Shown: positions 5,869 to 13,785 of the stretch, piece after piece
Layout of the letters: the number at the start of each line of letters is the position of its first letter
Position numbering within the stretch: position 1 is the stretch's first letter
Assembly (NCBI GenBank): GCA_964513655.1
Contig: CAZENQ010000075.1
Span: forward strand, 1 to 15,281
Direction of reading: 5' to 3'
Source of the DNA: G020350405 sp964513655
GTDB taxonomy: Bacteria; Planctomycetota; Phycisphaerae; Sedimentisphaerales; Anaerobacaceae
Length of the DNA: 15,281 nucleotides
Notes under the pieces: generated by a model
What the model saw: only the letters and a program-made list of their open reading frames with translations
The model's database searches: none
Told to the model about the DNA's origin: nothing
Position numbers and translations under genes: made by a program

Positions 5869-8049
5869 ATGAGGGGAAGCTGGGAGCCAGTGTCTATGGG
5901 TCAGGGAAAAAAGACATCGGCAACGAAAAGTCTGTGGTGGGTGCCGGTCGGCATTTTTTGTTGTGCTCTGCTGGCACGTCTTATCTTTTTAGTGGAAAAT
6001 CTCAACATTCCATTTTTCAATTACCGCGGTATCGATGCACAGCAGTATCATGAGATGGCTGTCAGTTTCCTGAATGGGAGGTGGCCTGGTGAGCAGGTCC
6101 TTTCGTGGCCTCCGCTTTATACGTTATTCCTTGGCCTGTTTTACAAAACGATCGGACAGAGTGCCACTATTCTGAGGATATTTCATGCAATATTGGGGTC
6201 GGTAAGCTGCGTGCTTGTTTACTTTATTGCGCGAACTGTCTTTAGCCGTCGGTTCGTACCAATTGCAGCGGCGCTTATATGCTGTCTGTGCGGGACGATG
6301 ATTTATTTTGACAGTCAGCTGTTGTCCGGCAGCCTGGATGTGCTGTTGGAGCTTTTAATAATCTTTTCTTTACTTTTTGCGTCGCGCCACAGGCCGATGG
6401 GCTGGTGGGGCCTGGCGGGTTTCTTTGTTGGTCTATCTGCTGTCAACCGGGGGGCAATCATACTCTTTGTTCCGATTATTTTACTATGGATGTATATGGT
6501 ATCACGTCACGGGTGGGGCATAGAGGGCAAATCTGAAAGGCCGGCGTTTTGGAAGGCGGCCATTTTGCTACTGCTGCCGGTGGGCCTGATTGTCTTTCCG
6601 GTGGTCCTGCACAATGTCCGGTATAACGAAGGAGCGGTTGGTAAGGAACCGAAGCCGCTGGGCTTGATGCAGTTTGTTTCGACTGGATTTTTACCCATTG
6701 CATCGAACCTTGGTATCAATTTTTATCTCGGCAATCACTGGGAGCTTCGCGAGATCAACAACATCAACCACCCGGAGCATTTTGTATACTATCATCGCAT
6801 CGAAAACGAGCCTACTGAAAACGGTATTGAAGGTGCTTTAGGCGAGAGTAGATATCTTGTTCGGCGGACCGTCAGTCACATTTTTGAAAAGCCCGGGGAT
6901 TTTATCAGGCTGATGGGGCTTAAAGTATTTCAACTTTTCAATGGAGCAGAGATCCCGCGTAATGCGAACCTGTATGCCTTTCGGAAATACTCGGTTGTAT
7001 TGAGCATACTGCTGTGGAAAAGGATAATCGCATTTCCATCCGGACTGATTATCCCTCTTGGGCTTGTCGGTATATTTTTGAGCCGTGATTTGTGGCGCAA
7101 GCACTTCCTGCTTTTCGGCTGCCTTGCAGTGCAGTACCTTTTTATTCTGGCTTTTTTTGTGACAGCGCGCTATCGCATGCCGACCATACCGTTGCTTGCT
7201 GTCTATGCGGCTTTTGCGGTGGAGGCCTTTGTTCGCTATGTCAGACAGGGTGCAAAAAGAAAGGCGGCTATACCAGTCTTTTTGCTTGTGGTGCTTGTGC
7301 TGTTCTCAAATAGTCCTATGGGGCGGATAGAGACAGAGCACGGATACAGCGAATACTTGAATCTGGGCAATGCCTTGCACGATGAAGGTAAAATAGAGGA
7401 GGCAATTTTATGTTTTAACGAAACGTTGAGGCTTGCGCCGAATTATCCAAAAGCACACTACAATCTGGCCAATGCCCTTACGGATAAGGGCATGCTTACC
7501 GAAGCGGTTATGCATTATAACAGGGCACTGGAGCTTCAACCGGACTATCTTGAGGCACAGAGCAATCTGGCCAAGGCCTTGGCCAAGCAGGGCAGGCTGC
7601 AGGAGGCCATTGAACTATGGGAGCAGTTGGTGCAGATTAATCCTGCAGAGTCGGTGTTGCACAGTAATTTGGGGACAGCCTATCATCGTCTGGGTCAATT
7701 CGACAAGGCAATTATGCATTGGAACCAGGTGCTGCGTTTGACACCGAACCATGTTAGTGTCCTTAATAAACTCGCGTGGCTGCTGGCAACATGTCAAGAT
7801 GCTAAATACCGCGACCCGGTCCGGGCGGTTGAGCTTGCGGAACGCGGCTGCACACTCACGGCCTACAGAGTACCGAAATTACTTGACAGCCTGGCGGCAG
7901 CGTATGCCCGGGCGGGAAGGTTTGGGCAGGCCGTCGGGACGGCCGAAAGGGCTTTGGAAGTTTCACGAGCGTCAGGTGCAAAGCAACTGGAGGCCGACAT
8001 AGCCAAGCGGCTTCAAATGTACAGGCGCAAGCAGGCGTATTATGAGTAG
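5869..8049 (+). CDS. PMT_2-like GT-C glycosyltransferase with C-terminal TPR domain
   Basis: A 726-residue membrane protein. Residues 24-480 hold about ten hydrophobic helices in the arrangement of the dolichyl-phosphate-mannose--protein mannosyltransferase/ArnT superfamily (GT39/PMT_2, GT-C fold). The first periplasmic loop carries GIDAQQYHEMA with D56, the position of the catalytic Asp in that fold, then WPPLYTLFLGLFY, a typical PMT_2 segment. Such enzymes take sugar from a polyprenyl-phosphate donor and act on the outer face of the cytoplasmic membrane. Residues 490-620 contain about four TPRs (e.g. NLGNALHDEGKIEEAI), followed by a longer TPR-like tail to 726. The layout recalls eukaryotic TMTC O-mannosyltransferases; this is an analogy only. 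ATG 5869 lacks a strong ribosome site; M10 at 5896, preceded by GGGAG, is an alternative. It has its own promoter, shared in design with both flanking genes. Confidence 0.82.
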   Translation: MRGSWEPVSMGQGKKTSATKSLWWVPVGIFCCALLARLIFLVENLNIPFFNYRGIDAQQYHEMAVSFLNGRWPGEQVLSWPPLYTLFLGLFYKTIGQSATILRIFHAILGSVSCVLVYFIARTVFSRRFVPIAAALICCLCGTMIYFDSQLLSGSLDVLLELLIIFSLLFASRHRPMGWWGLAGFFVGLSAVNRGAIILFVPIILLWMYMVSRHGWGIEGKSERPAFWKAAILLLLPVGLIVFPVVLHNVRYNEGAVGKEPKPLGLMQFVSTGFLPIASNLGINFYLGNHWELREINNINHPEHFVYYHRIENEPTENGIEGALGESRYLVRRTVSHIFEKPGDFIRLMGLKVFQLFNGAEIPRNANLYAFRKYSVVLSILLWKRIIAFPSGLIIPLGLVGIFLSRDLWRKHFLLFGCLAVQYLFILAFFVTARYRMPTIPLLAVYAAFAVEAFVRYVRQGAKRKAAIPVFLLVVLVLFSNSPMGRIETEHGYSEYLNLGNALHDEGKIEEAILCFNETLRLAPNYPKAHYNLANALTDKGMLTEAVMHYNRALELQPDYLEAQSNLAKALAKQGRLQEAIELWEQLVQINPAESVLHSNLGTAYHRLGQFDKAIMHWNQVLRLTPNHVSVLNKLAWLLATCQDAKYRDPVRAVELAERGCTLTAYRVPKLLDSLAAAYARAGRFGQAVGTAERALEVSRASGAKQLEADIAKRLQMYRRKQAYYE

Positions 8050-8120
8050 AACAATCGCAAAACGGCGGCCGATAGTTCGAATATCTCCGTGAACTATACG
8101 TACCCTGCGGGGGCCCAAGA

Positions 8121-8197
8121 GGGATTAGATTTGACTTTTTTGCTAATTATGTTATCATAAAGACCGATAATCAATCGATTTTTTGCGCTTTTTAGGC
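8121..8197 (+). promoter_or_regulatory. Promoter cassette, copy 2 (before GGDEF gene)
   Basis: GGGATTAGAT, TTGACT (8131-8136), 16-nt spacer, TATCAT (8153-8158), then AATCAATCG and T-rich runs, aligning without gaps to 5717-5793. The gene start at 8210 is 51 bases after the -10. The 71 bases before the cassette (8050-8120) show nothing recognisable. Confidence 0.75.
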
Positions 8198-8209
8198 GAT
8201 TTTGGTTAA

Positions 8210-9265
8210 ATGGGAACTTCTGATTCATCCTCTCGCACGGACGCTCGTAAAGTTCTGCTGGTAGGCGATATTAGCAAGGCCTTTTTAGACACTGAGGCTG
8301 TTTGCCGAGAGGGTTGTGAAGTACAGGCCGATGTGCCTGACGCAATCGAGACGGCGGCGAAGAACAATTTTGCGGCGATTGCTGTTGTAATCTCCGGGAC
8401 CTCGGTTAAATTAAGCACCGCGTTGAAAGCATTAAGAGAAGCCAACTGCGAGGCGAAAATTCTTCTTTTGGCGCGAATGTACGAAGAGCCGATAGCTATT
8501 AAACTTATCGGCACGTCATTTCGTGGGAAAGGCCTTGCGGATGATTATCTGATTTGTCCGGTTCAGGCGGATAGATTCTACGAATCTATTATTCCCGCAC
8601 ATCGTCAGAGAAAAGCCCAATTGATTGAACCGGCAACTGTCAGGCCGGCGACAGAGCTGAGAATAAAGCGGCTTGAGAAGTTGGCTACCGAGGATGATTT
8701 GACCGGACTTAAGAACAGGAGATACATCTGGGAGTTTTCCAGGCAGATTATCGAGCATGCCAAGAAAGAGAACGCCAGGGTGATGCTACTTGTCTTCGAT
8801 ATTGATAACTTCAAGCATTATAACGATGTTTACGGCCATTCAGCCGGCGATGAAATCCTAAAGCAGGCCGCTGTTTTGATGCGGCGCTGCTGTCGGGCCC
8901 ACGATGTTGTCGGCAGAATCGGTGGCGATGAATTTGCTGTTGTTTTCTGGGATGACCCGCAAAGAAAAACGCTCCAAGAGCAAACGGAGAGGCGCTCGGC
9001 AGCGGTTGACCATCCCAGGGAGGCGATCTTTGTAGCCAAGCGGTTTAGGAAAGAATTGGAGAAAGCTGAATTCCATTTGCTTGGCCCCGAAGGCAAAGGG
9101 GTTCTGACAATAAGCGGCGGCCTGGCGAGCTTTCCTCGCGATGGTTCAACAATGCAGCAGCTTTTCCAGCAGGCAGATACGGCGCTGTTGGATGCAAAAC
9201 GCAGCGGCAAGAACAGAATCTATCTGGTTGGCAGAGCCCAAAGCGACATCGCCGATGTCGAATAA
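8210..9265 (+). CDS. Diguanylate cyclase with degenerate receiver domain
   Basis: A 351-residue soluble protein that should make cyclic di-GMP from two GTP. The C-terminal domain (about 155-342) is an intact GGDEF domain: DDLTGLKNRR (162-171), FDIDNFK with metal Asp 197 and 199, GHSAGDEIL, and GGDEF at 238-242. The product-inhibition I-site RxxD is present as R229-A-H-D232, exactly five residues before GGDEF. An insert of about 30 charged residues (about 248-280) follows the active site. The N-terminal part (14-128) has the alternating pattern of a response-regulator receiver. The strand that should carry the phosphorylated Asp reads FAAIAVVISG, however, and the usual Lys before Pro is Cys (LICPV), so phosphorylation is unlikely. 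No membrane helix is present. ATG 8210 has no clear ribosome site; I see no better start. It follows the GT-C/TPR gene and shares its promoter type, suggesting c-di-GMP control of that surface function. Confidence 0.9.
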   Translation: MGTSDSSSRTDARKVLLVGDISKAFLDTEAVCREGCEVQADVPDAIETAAKNNFAAIAVVISGTSVKLSTALKALREANCEAKILLLARMYEEPIAIKLIGTSFRGKGLADDYLICPVQADRFYESIIPAHRQRKAQLIEPATVRPATELRIKRLEKLATEDDLTGLKNRRYIWEFSRQIIEHAKKENARVMLLVFDIDNFKHYNDVYGHSAGDEILKQAAVLMRRCCRAHDVVGRIGGDEFAVVFWDDPQRKTLQEQTERRSAAVDHPREAIFVAKRFRKELEKAEFHLLGPEGKGVLTISGGLASFPRDGSTMQQLFQQADTALLDAKRSGKNRIYLVGRAQSDIADVE

Positions 9266-9344
9266 CCTCACACCGCGTAAGTCACTACTGTGCCGTTACG
9301 AGTCTAATAATGCTACCCGCTTGCCATTATACATGAATTGCTTG

Positions 9345-11561
9345 TTAAAGGTCGATGGCAACGACTTCGTGGTCCAATACGGACGGTACTATTACGGTTA
9401 AGTATCCATCTGACTCTGTGACCTGAGGCGACTGTTGGCTTCGCAGGAGTTGAATTTTCTTGGCCTCTTTTCCCTTTGGTAGGCGCAGCCGCACCGTTTG
9501 CTCACCGACAGGTATCAGTTCCCTGAACGGACCTTTCATCATCATCGGATTGGTCAGATTGACCAGGTGCACGGTCATAGAGTTTTTCTGGCGCCATATC
9601 GTAACGTCCAGTACACCGGGGCCGGTGACCGTAACCGGCTTTTGCTCATTTGCGGCCCACTCTACAGCGTTTCGCAGCAGCCTGCCGTGATCGACGTTCA
9701 TAATCTCCCAGAAGCTTCTGTCGATGTCCCAGGGGAAATAGACGATGCGGCTGGGACCAATCTGGTGCAGGTAAACCTCGGGGATGTCCGTTTTGGGCTG
9801 GCGTGGATAGACTTTTTCCATAGGCAGGTCGGGGTATGACGGTATCAAGGTAAGCGGTGGATTAGGCGTTTTTACTCGTGCGTCAACGTGCACTTGGTAG
9901 ATACCATTGACGATTCTTCCGGCATCTTCGAGACCGCCGAGCAGCGGATGGTATTTACCGGTGAGCGGGTCCTTCTCGATGCGCAGGTAGGAATTTTTCA
10001 TGGGGCCTTCTATCTTGCCCTTAAATTGTACGCCGAAAAGATCTGCGAGCCCAAAGTCATCCCGCCGGACGCCCCATTGGTCGTAGAGTGAGGTTTCATA
10101 TGTAGCTACGATACTGCCTCCACGCTTGACATAGTCGCGAATCTGTTGGCACTGTTCGTCGGAAAGCGCTGCGATGTTGGGCAAAATCAACGTCTTGAAC
10201 TGGTCGACGTGTTCAGCGTCCAAAAGTCCATCGTGAACCATCTCAAAGGGGATACGGGCCTCGATAAGTGCGTGATACATTCCGAGCAGGTGGTTTTCTA
10301 CTTTTTCTTGGGCATCCATGCCGCCGTAAAAGGCGGCCGTCTGCTGTGAGTAGACCAGGGCTACGCGGGCCAAAGGTACTTCGTTACGCAAATAGCGCTC
10401 TATCCGCCAGTGCCAGTTGTAAATATCCTCTACCACATTAAGCCAGCGCTTGTCATAAAGATAACCGGAAAACTTGGTAAACCATGGGCGCAGCCCGTTG
10501 GCGATTCCATCCGCCACGTAGATGCGAATCTCCGCCTCGCTTTGCACGGAGTCTTTCCACCGGTACGGCTCCTCCAAACCCATACTGAAAATGCCGCCGA
10601 TGGGCTTTCGTCCTAACGTTGCGCGAAATTCCTTGCCTCTTTTGCCGTTTACCCAGGGTGGCGCGACTCCTCGCCTTGCCTGTTTATCAGAAAAAAGTAT
10701 GTCGGCCAGCTGACCGATTGTTTTCATATCAAGTGAGGTCATCGCGCCTCCGCCTGAATTTGGAATGTAGCGGGCGTTCGGATTTATCCTGCGAATCTCC
10801 GTATCCCAAAGTGACCAGAGTTCAAAGAGTCTCTTCTGTCGCCATACGATGTAGTTGCGAAGCGCCGGCTCCTGCGGATTTGTTGTGCGGGGAAGCTCCA
10901 GGCCGCAATAAGACTTAAAATTGCCCTGACAGTGTTCGCAGTAGCACATGCCTGACCCCGACCAGCGGTTGCTGAAGATGCCGTTGACCATATAGCGTGA
11001 CATAATCTCTTTGTGCACTTGTGTCATGAACTCGAAGTTGTACGGCCCCAATGCGCATGTCACCCACATATCCGGCGACGACCAGTGACGGCGCTTACGG
11101 CCCTCGGCGTCAACGGCAATCCAGTCAGGATGGGCATCGTAAACATCCTGGTGCACTGCGTGGGGGTCCGTGCGTGCAATTACGACCATACCCAGCCTGC
11201 GACAGCCGGCCACCAAATCGCCCAAGGGGTCGGTATCTCCCATCCATGCGCTGCGATGATGCAGCGGAATCTCGGTAGGATAATAGGCCACGCACCCGCC
11301 TGCACTAAGGCACGCGGCATCGGAATGCGTCCGCTTGAAATAATCCAGCCAGAATTGTAGGTCGTATCGCCCGGGGTCGTTCTCCACAAGCGTCAGCTGC
11401 GCCCATCTCATCGGACGGTCGAACCAGCCTTCGTCAGACGCGCTGGATTCTGCAGGTTTGATAAAGGCCTGCGTATTTTCCTGGTTCGATGAAAAGCAGT
11501 TTGCAGGGTCGACCAGCAGTAGTAATACAACGACGTTCCGAAAGATAGTTTTGTATCTCAT
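9345..11561 (-). CDS. Secreted GHL6-like glycoside-hydrolase-like protein with beta-galactosidase trimerisation-type domain
   Basis: A 738-residue protein from ATG 11561. A GTG five codons upstream (11576) is in frame, but the ATG is preceded by GAGAG six bases away and I prefer it. Residues 1-22 form a signal peptide ending near PANC; the Cys is not in a good lipobox. Residues about 50-385 resemble a TIM-barrel of the hypothetical glycosyl hydrolase 6 type (RWAQLTLVENDPGRYDLQFW, GMVVIARTDPHAVH, HPDWIAVDAEG, NGIFSNRW, and a Cys cluster MCYCEHCQ). Residues about 390-560 match the flavodoxin-like trimerisation domain of GH42 beta-galactosidases (VALVYSQQTAAFYGG, LPNIAALSDEQCQQIRDYVKRGGSIVATYETSLYD). 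The C-terminus is beta-rich. The expected role is glycan cleavage or binding outside the cell. I cannot name the catalytic acids, so activity and substrate are open. It is last in a run of minus-strand genes, 115 bp from the preceding one. Confidence 0.8.
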   Translation of the reverse strand: MRYKTIFRNVVVLLLLVDPANCFSSNQENTQAFIKPAESSASDEGWFDRPMRWAQLTLVENDPGRYDLQFWLDYFKRTHSDAACLSAGGCVAYYPTEIPLHHRSAWMGDTDPLGDLVAGCRRLGMVVIARTDPHAVHQDVYDAHPDWIAVDAEGRKRRHWSSPDMWVTCALGPYNFEFMTQVHKEIMSRYMVNGIFSNRWSGSGMCYCEHCQGNFKSYCGLELPRTTNPQEPALRNYIVWRQKRLFELWSLWDTEIRRINPNARYIPNSGGGAMTSLDMKTIGQLADILFSDKQARRGVAPPWVNGKRGKEFRATLGRKPIGGIFSMGLEEPYRWKDSVQSEAEIRIYVADGIANGLRPWFTKFSGYLYDKRWLNVVEDIYNWHWRIERYLRNEVPLARVALVYSQQTAAFYGGMDAQEKVENHLLGMYHALIEARIPFEMVHDGLLDAEHVDQFKTLILPNIAALSDEQCQQIRDYVKRGGSIVATYETSLYDQWGVRRDDFGLADLFGVQFKGKIEGPMKNSYLRIEKDPLTGKYHPLLGGLEDAGRIVNGIYQVHVDARVKTPNPPLTLIPSYPDLPMEKVYPRQPKTDIPEVYLHQIGPSRIVYFPWDIDRSFWEIMNVDHGRLLRNAVEWAANEQKPVTVTGPGVLDVTIWRQKNSMTVHLVNLTNPMMMKGPFRELIPVGEQTVRLRLPKGKEAKKIQLLRSQQSPQVTESDGYLTVIVPSVLDHEVVAIDL

Positions 11562-11676
11562 TCTCAACTCTCTCACTTATTGTTTAGTTGCGGATGGCTA
11601 CGCGCAGCTGCTCGACTTTGGTCAATCTCTGTATATAGGGCGTAATTACTGGGTCCTGTTGCGATGGCCATAAATG

Positions 11677-12891
11677 CTACGCTGTTTGGCCAAGTACGAT
11701 TGTTTCTGTTGGGCCGAGCAGCTTGTAGCGTATGCCTCGCCACTGAATAGTCCTGCCAAAAGCCGAAGAGATAATGATAAGCAGCAGCAGTACCGACCAT
11801 ATCCAAAAGAAAAGTATATCGGCGGCCATAGCGGCCTTCATCTTTGGCACATCCTCTTTCAGCAGTTTGCTTATCATTTTTTGTCTGAGTATTGCCCGGC
11901 CCATCTGACTTGTGAAAAACACGATAGGAACTGCAGCAAAGAGAGACAGGTTCTTGTCTGAAATCGCTGCAGCGTAGACCGCCAGAGCGGCTCCTGCCCA
12001 CAAACCCAATACCGAATACAAACTGCTGAACAATCCAAACCACCAGGTTCCTAGATTGCTTACGCGTGTAATAAGAAACTGCCGCCGCCCGAACTCAAAG
12101 AGCTGATCCCAACTGGTGGATTCGTATGAGGCCACAAGACAGGCAGGGACGAAAGCCACTTTTTTGCCTGCTTTTTTTACGGCATAGCTGAGTGAGAGGT
12201 CGTCGCTTAGAGCTTTCGGCCAAATCTTGTCAAGACCCAACCGGCGGAAAACGTCTGCACGGATAGCCATTGACCCGCCCCAGGCCTGGTTGAAGGGGCT
12301 GTTACCAAGCAACTGGGCAATCTTGGCATTCATTGCCGACAGGGCCAGGCTGGCCGGATTGTTCTTTTTTGGTACAAACCAACGGTAACCGCTGGTTGCG
12401 CCATTTTTGGATTTTCGAAGGGGATGGACAATTTGACTTAGCCAGTCACTTCGGACGCAGACGTCGGAATCGGCAAAGGCCAGAACCTCGATATCATCGC
12501 TAATCCTTTCGAAGCAGTAGAGCAGATTATGTATTTTTTGGCTGCAGGCTTGCCCTTGACCGGCCACTAACACTTGCACGTCCCGGGCCTTTGAATCGCG
12601 GCTCAGACGGTCTTTCAGTTGGCACAGTTCCTCATAGGCCGGGTCCGACTCGTCCGCAACCACAAACCACAGTAGATAATCTTCGTAGTCCTGATTAAAA
12701 AAAGAAGTGACGTTATTCTGAAATGCCAGGTCCTTTCCCTTGCACGGCACGATAAGTACGGTTCGCGGACGATACTTTGAACGGGTCTTTTTGTATTTGC
12801 TCAGTGCGTAATGATAGTTTCTATACGCATGAATCAAGATGAGCAGTTGCGACAGGATTAATACGGCGGCTATATAGTAGTACCAGTCCAT
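11677..12891 (-). CDS. GT2/GT21-like membrane glycosyltransferase
   Basis: A 404-residue processive-type glycosyltransferase resembling ceramide glucosyltransferases and related GT2 enzymes. An N-terminal membrane helix (6-24) precedes a cytosolic GT-A domain: VLIVPCKGKD (45-54), donor-site DSD at 141-143, AWGGSMAIRADVF (203-215), and an SDD at 229-231. After these comes FEFGRRQFLITRV (266-277), a degenerate form of the Q/R-x-x-R-W motif. Three or four C-terminal helices (about 283-375) follow, then IQWRGIRYKLL, the usual tail. It should transfer a sugar from a nucleotide donor to a lipid or growing polymer at the inner face of the membrane. Bacterial relatives make glycolipids or polysaccharide; a ceramide acceptor should not be assumed. 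It has its own promoter in the 45-bp gap after the phosphatase gene and lacks a ribosome site. Confidence 0.85.
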   Translation of the reverse strand: MDWYYYIAAVLILSQLLILIHAYRNYHYALSKYKKTRSKYRPRTVLIVPCKGKDLAFQNNVTSFFNQDYEDYLLWFVVADESDPAYEELCQLKDRLSRDSKARDVQVLVAGQGQACSQKIHNLLYCFERISDDIEVLAFADSDVCVRSDWLSQIVHPLRKSKNGATSGYRWFVPKKNNPASLALSAMNAKIAQLLGNSPFNQAWGGSMAIRADVFRRLGLDKIWPKALSDDLSLSYAVKKAGKKVAFVPACLVASYESTSWDQLFEFGRRQFLITRVSNLGTWWFGLFSSLYSVLGLWAGAALAVYAAAISDKNLSLFAAVPIVFFTSQMGRAILRQKMISKLLKEDVPKMKAAMAADILFFWIWSVLLLLIIISSAFGRTIQWRGIRYKLLGPTETIVLGQTA

Positions 12892-12899
12892 TTTGATTG

Positions 12900-12929
12900 A
12901 TTATTATCCGTTGGTTATTGAATTGTCAA
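12900..12929 (-). promoter_or_regulatory. Promoter of the GT21-like gene, very short leader
   Basis: On the minus strand TTGACA (12929-12924, full -35 consensus) is followed after 18 nt by AATAAT (12905-12900), or after 15 nt by GATAAT (12908-12903). The start codon at 12891 lies only 9-12 bases beyond the -10, so transcription would begin about 2-5 bases before the ATG. No Shine-Dalgarno sequence is visible (CAATCAAA precedes ATG), which fits a leaderless message. Confidence 0.5.
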
Positions 12930-12936
12930 CTTGAAT

Positions 12937-13785
12937 TCAAGATATAGAGGCCAACGGTACTATCGATTCGATGAGCGTTTCGACAGTGTAGGATTTTGCC
13001 AGGTCGACCGGGAGCAGACAGCCGTGGTTGTGGTCGGAGGCGATGATTATAAGATTCTTACCGGCTCGGCTCCATCCTTGCGGTTGAGCCTGATGGCCCA
13101 AAATGAAGATGTCAACGCCAAGTAACTCTGCCATTTTGTTAAGCGTTTTCTGATTGTGTTTTCTGCCCCAGGTCAGAAGGTAAGCTGAGCCTGGTCTGAC
13201 CAGGTCGTTGTTTTCCAGTGGTCTGTCCATAATCTGCCGGTCAAACTTATTTACCAACCGATTGCCGGGCAGCGAATGGGACAGCCATATTCTGTTTTCA
13301 CATTTGACCGCTAAAGGTTGTGAAAGTAGAAATTGTCTTATCGCCGGTTTGATGTCGTTACTGTCCTGCTGGAATTCGCGCTCCAGAGCCAGGTGCATTG
13401 AGCGGTTCATCTCCTTGCCGCCTCTCATGACGTTAGTCTCACTAATACATGCGACGGCATGGTTTCCCATAATGATATGGACGCGGTCGGGAAAGCTCAA
13501 TTTATAACGGACAGCATCAAATAGTACTCTGTAAGATAAGCAGCCGCCTTGAGTGTCCTGGGGCCCTCCGTGTATAATTTCCTGCAGGAGGATATGTCTT
13601 TCGGGGTTGTTGTCCAGATCGGCGAAAGCAACCATTCTCTCAAAATTTCGCCGATGTCCGTGAATGTCGCCGGTTACAATCAAGTTTCCGCTGGCGGGCA
13701 GATAGATGACATTACCGCGTCGAAACTCATCTGCGTTGTTCGCCTGGGTACCTTCGTTCAGCAAATCAACTATTGTTTGCGGCAT
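12937..13785 (-). CDS. Calcineurin-like metallophosphoesterase (PPP-type), altered metal motifs
   Basis: A 282-residue soluble protein. The first metal motif GDIHGH is intact (39-44). The second, normally GDxVDRG, reads EIIHGG (69-74), so the bridging Asp may be replaced by Glu 69. The third, normally GNHE, is GNHA (107-110), keeping the catalytic Asn-His. Later His ligands are visible in LSHSLPG (H170) and ILGHQAQPQGW (H231). The order and spacing fit Ser/Thr phosphoprotein phosphatases or bis(5'-nucleosyl)-tetraphosphatases of the PPP group. The start ATG lies inside the end of the kinase gene (20-bp overlap), so the two are probably translated in sequence and may act on the same target phosphates in opposite directions. 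Loss of part of the metal site could mean changed metal preference or low activity. Confidence 0.78.
   Translation of the reverse strand: MPQTIVDLLNEGTQANNADEFRRGNVIYLPASGNLIVTGDIHGHRRNFERMVAFADLDNNPERHILLQEIIHGGPQDTQGGCLSYRVLFDAVRYKLSFPDRVHIIMGNHAVACISETNVMRGGKEMNRSMHLALEREFQQDSNDIKPAIRQFLLSQPLAVKCENRIWLSHSLPGNRLVNKFDRQIMDRPLENNDLVRPGSAYLLTWGRKHNQKTLNKMAELLGVDIFILGHQAQPQGWSRAGKNLIIIASDHNHGCLLPVDLAKSYTVETLIESIVPLASIS

Noticed and set aside
9307..9330. Terminator between the convergent GGDEF and GHL6-like genes
   Set aside because: Only a 6-bp AT-rich inverted repeat (ATAATG/CATTAT) with a 12-nt loop and no T run.
9460..11360. Several + strand reading frames of 60-115 codons opposite the GHL6-like gene
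   Set aside because: They are antisense shadows of a well-supported long gene, with no ribosome sites and no family resemblance.
11562..11576. GTG 11576 as start of the GHL6-like gene
   Set aside because: ATG 11561 has a GAGAG ribosome site at proper spacing and gives a cleaner signal peptide.
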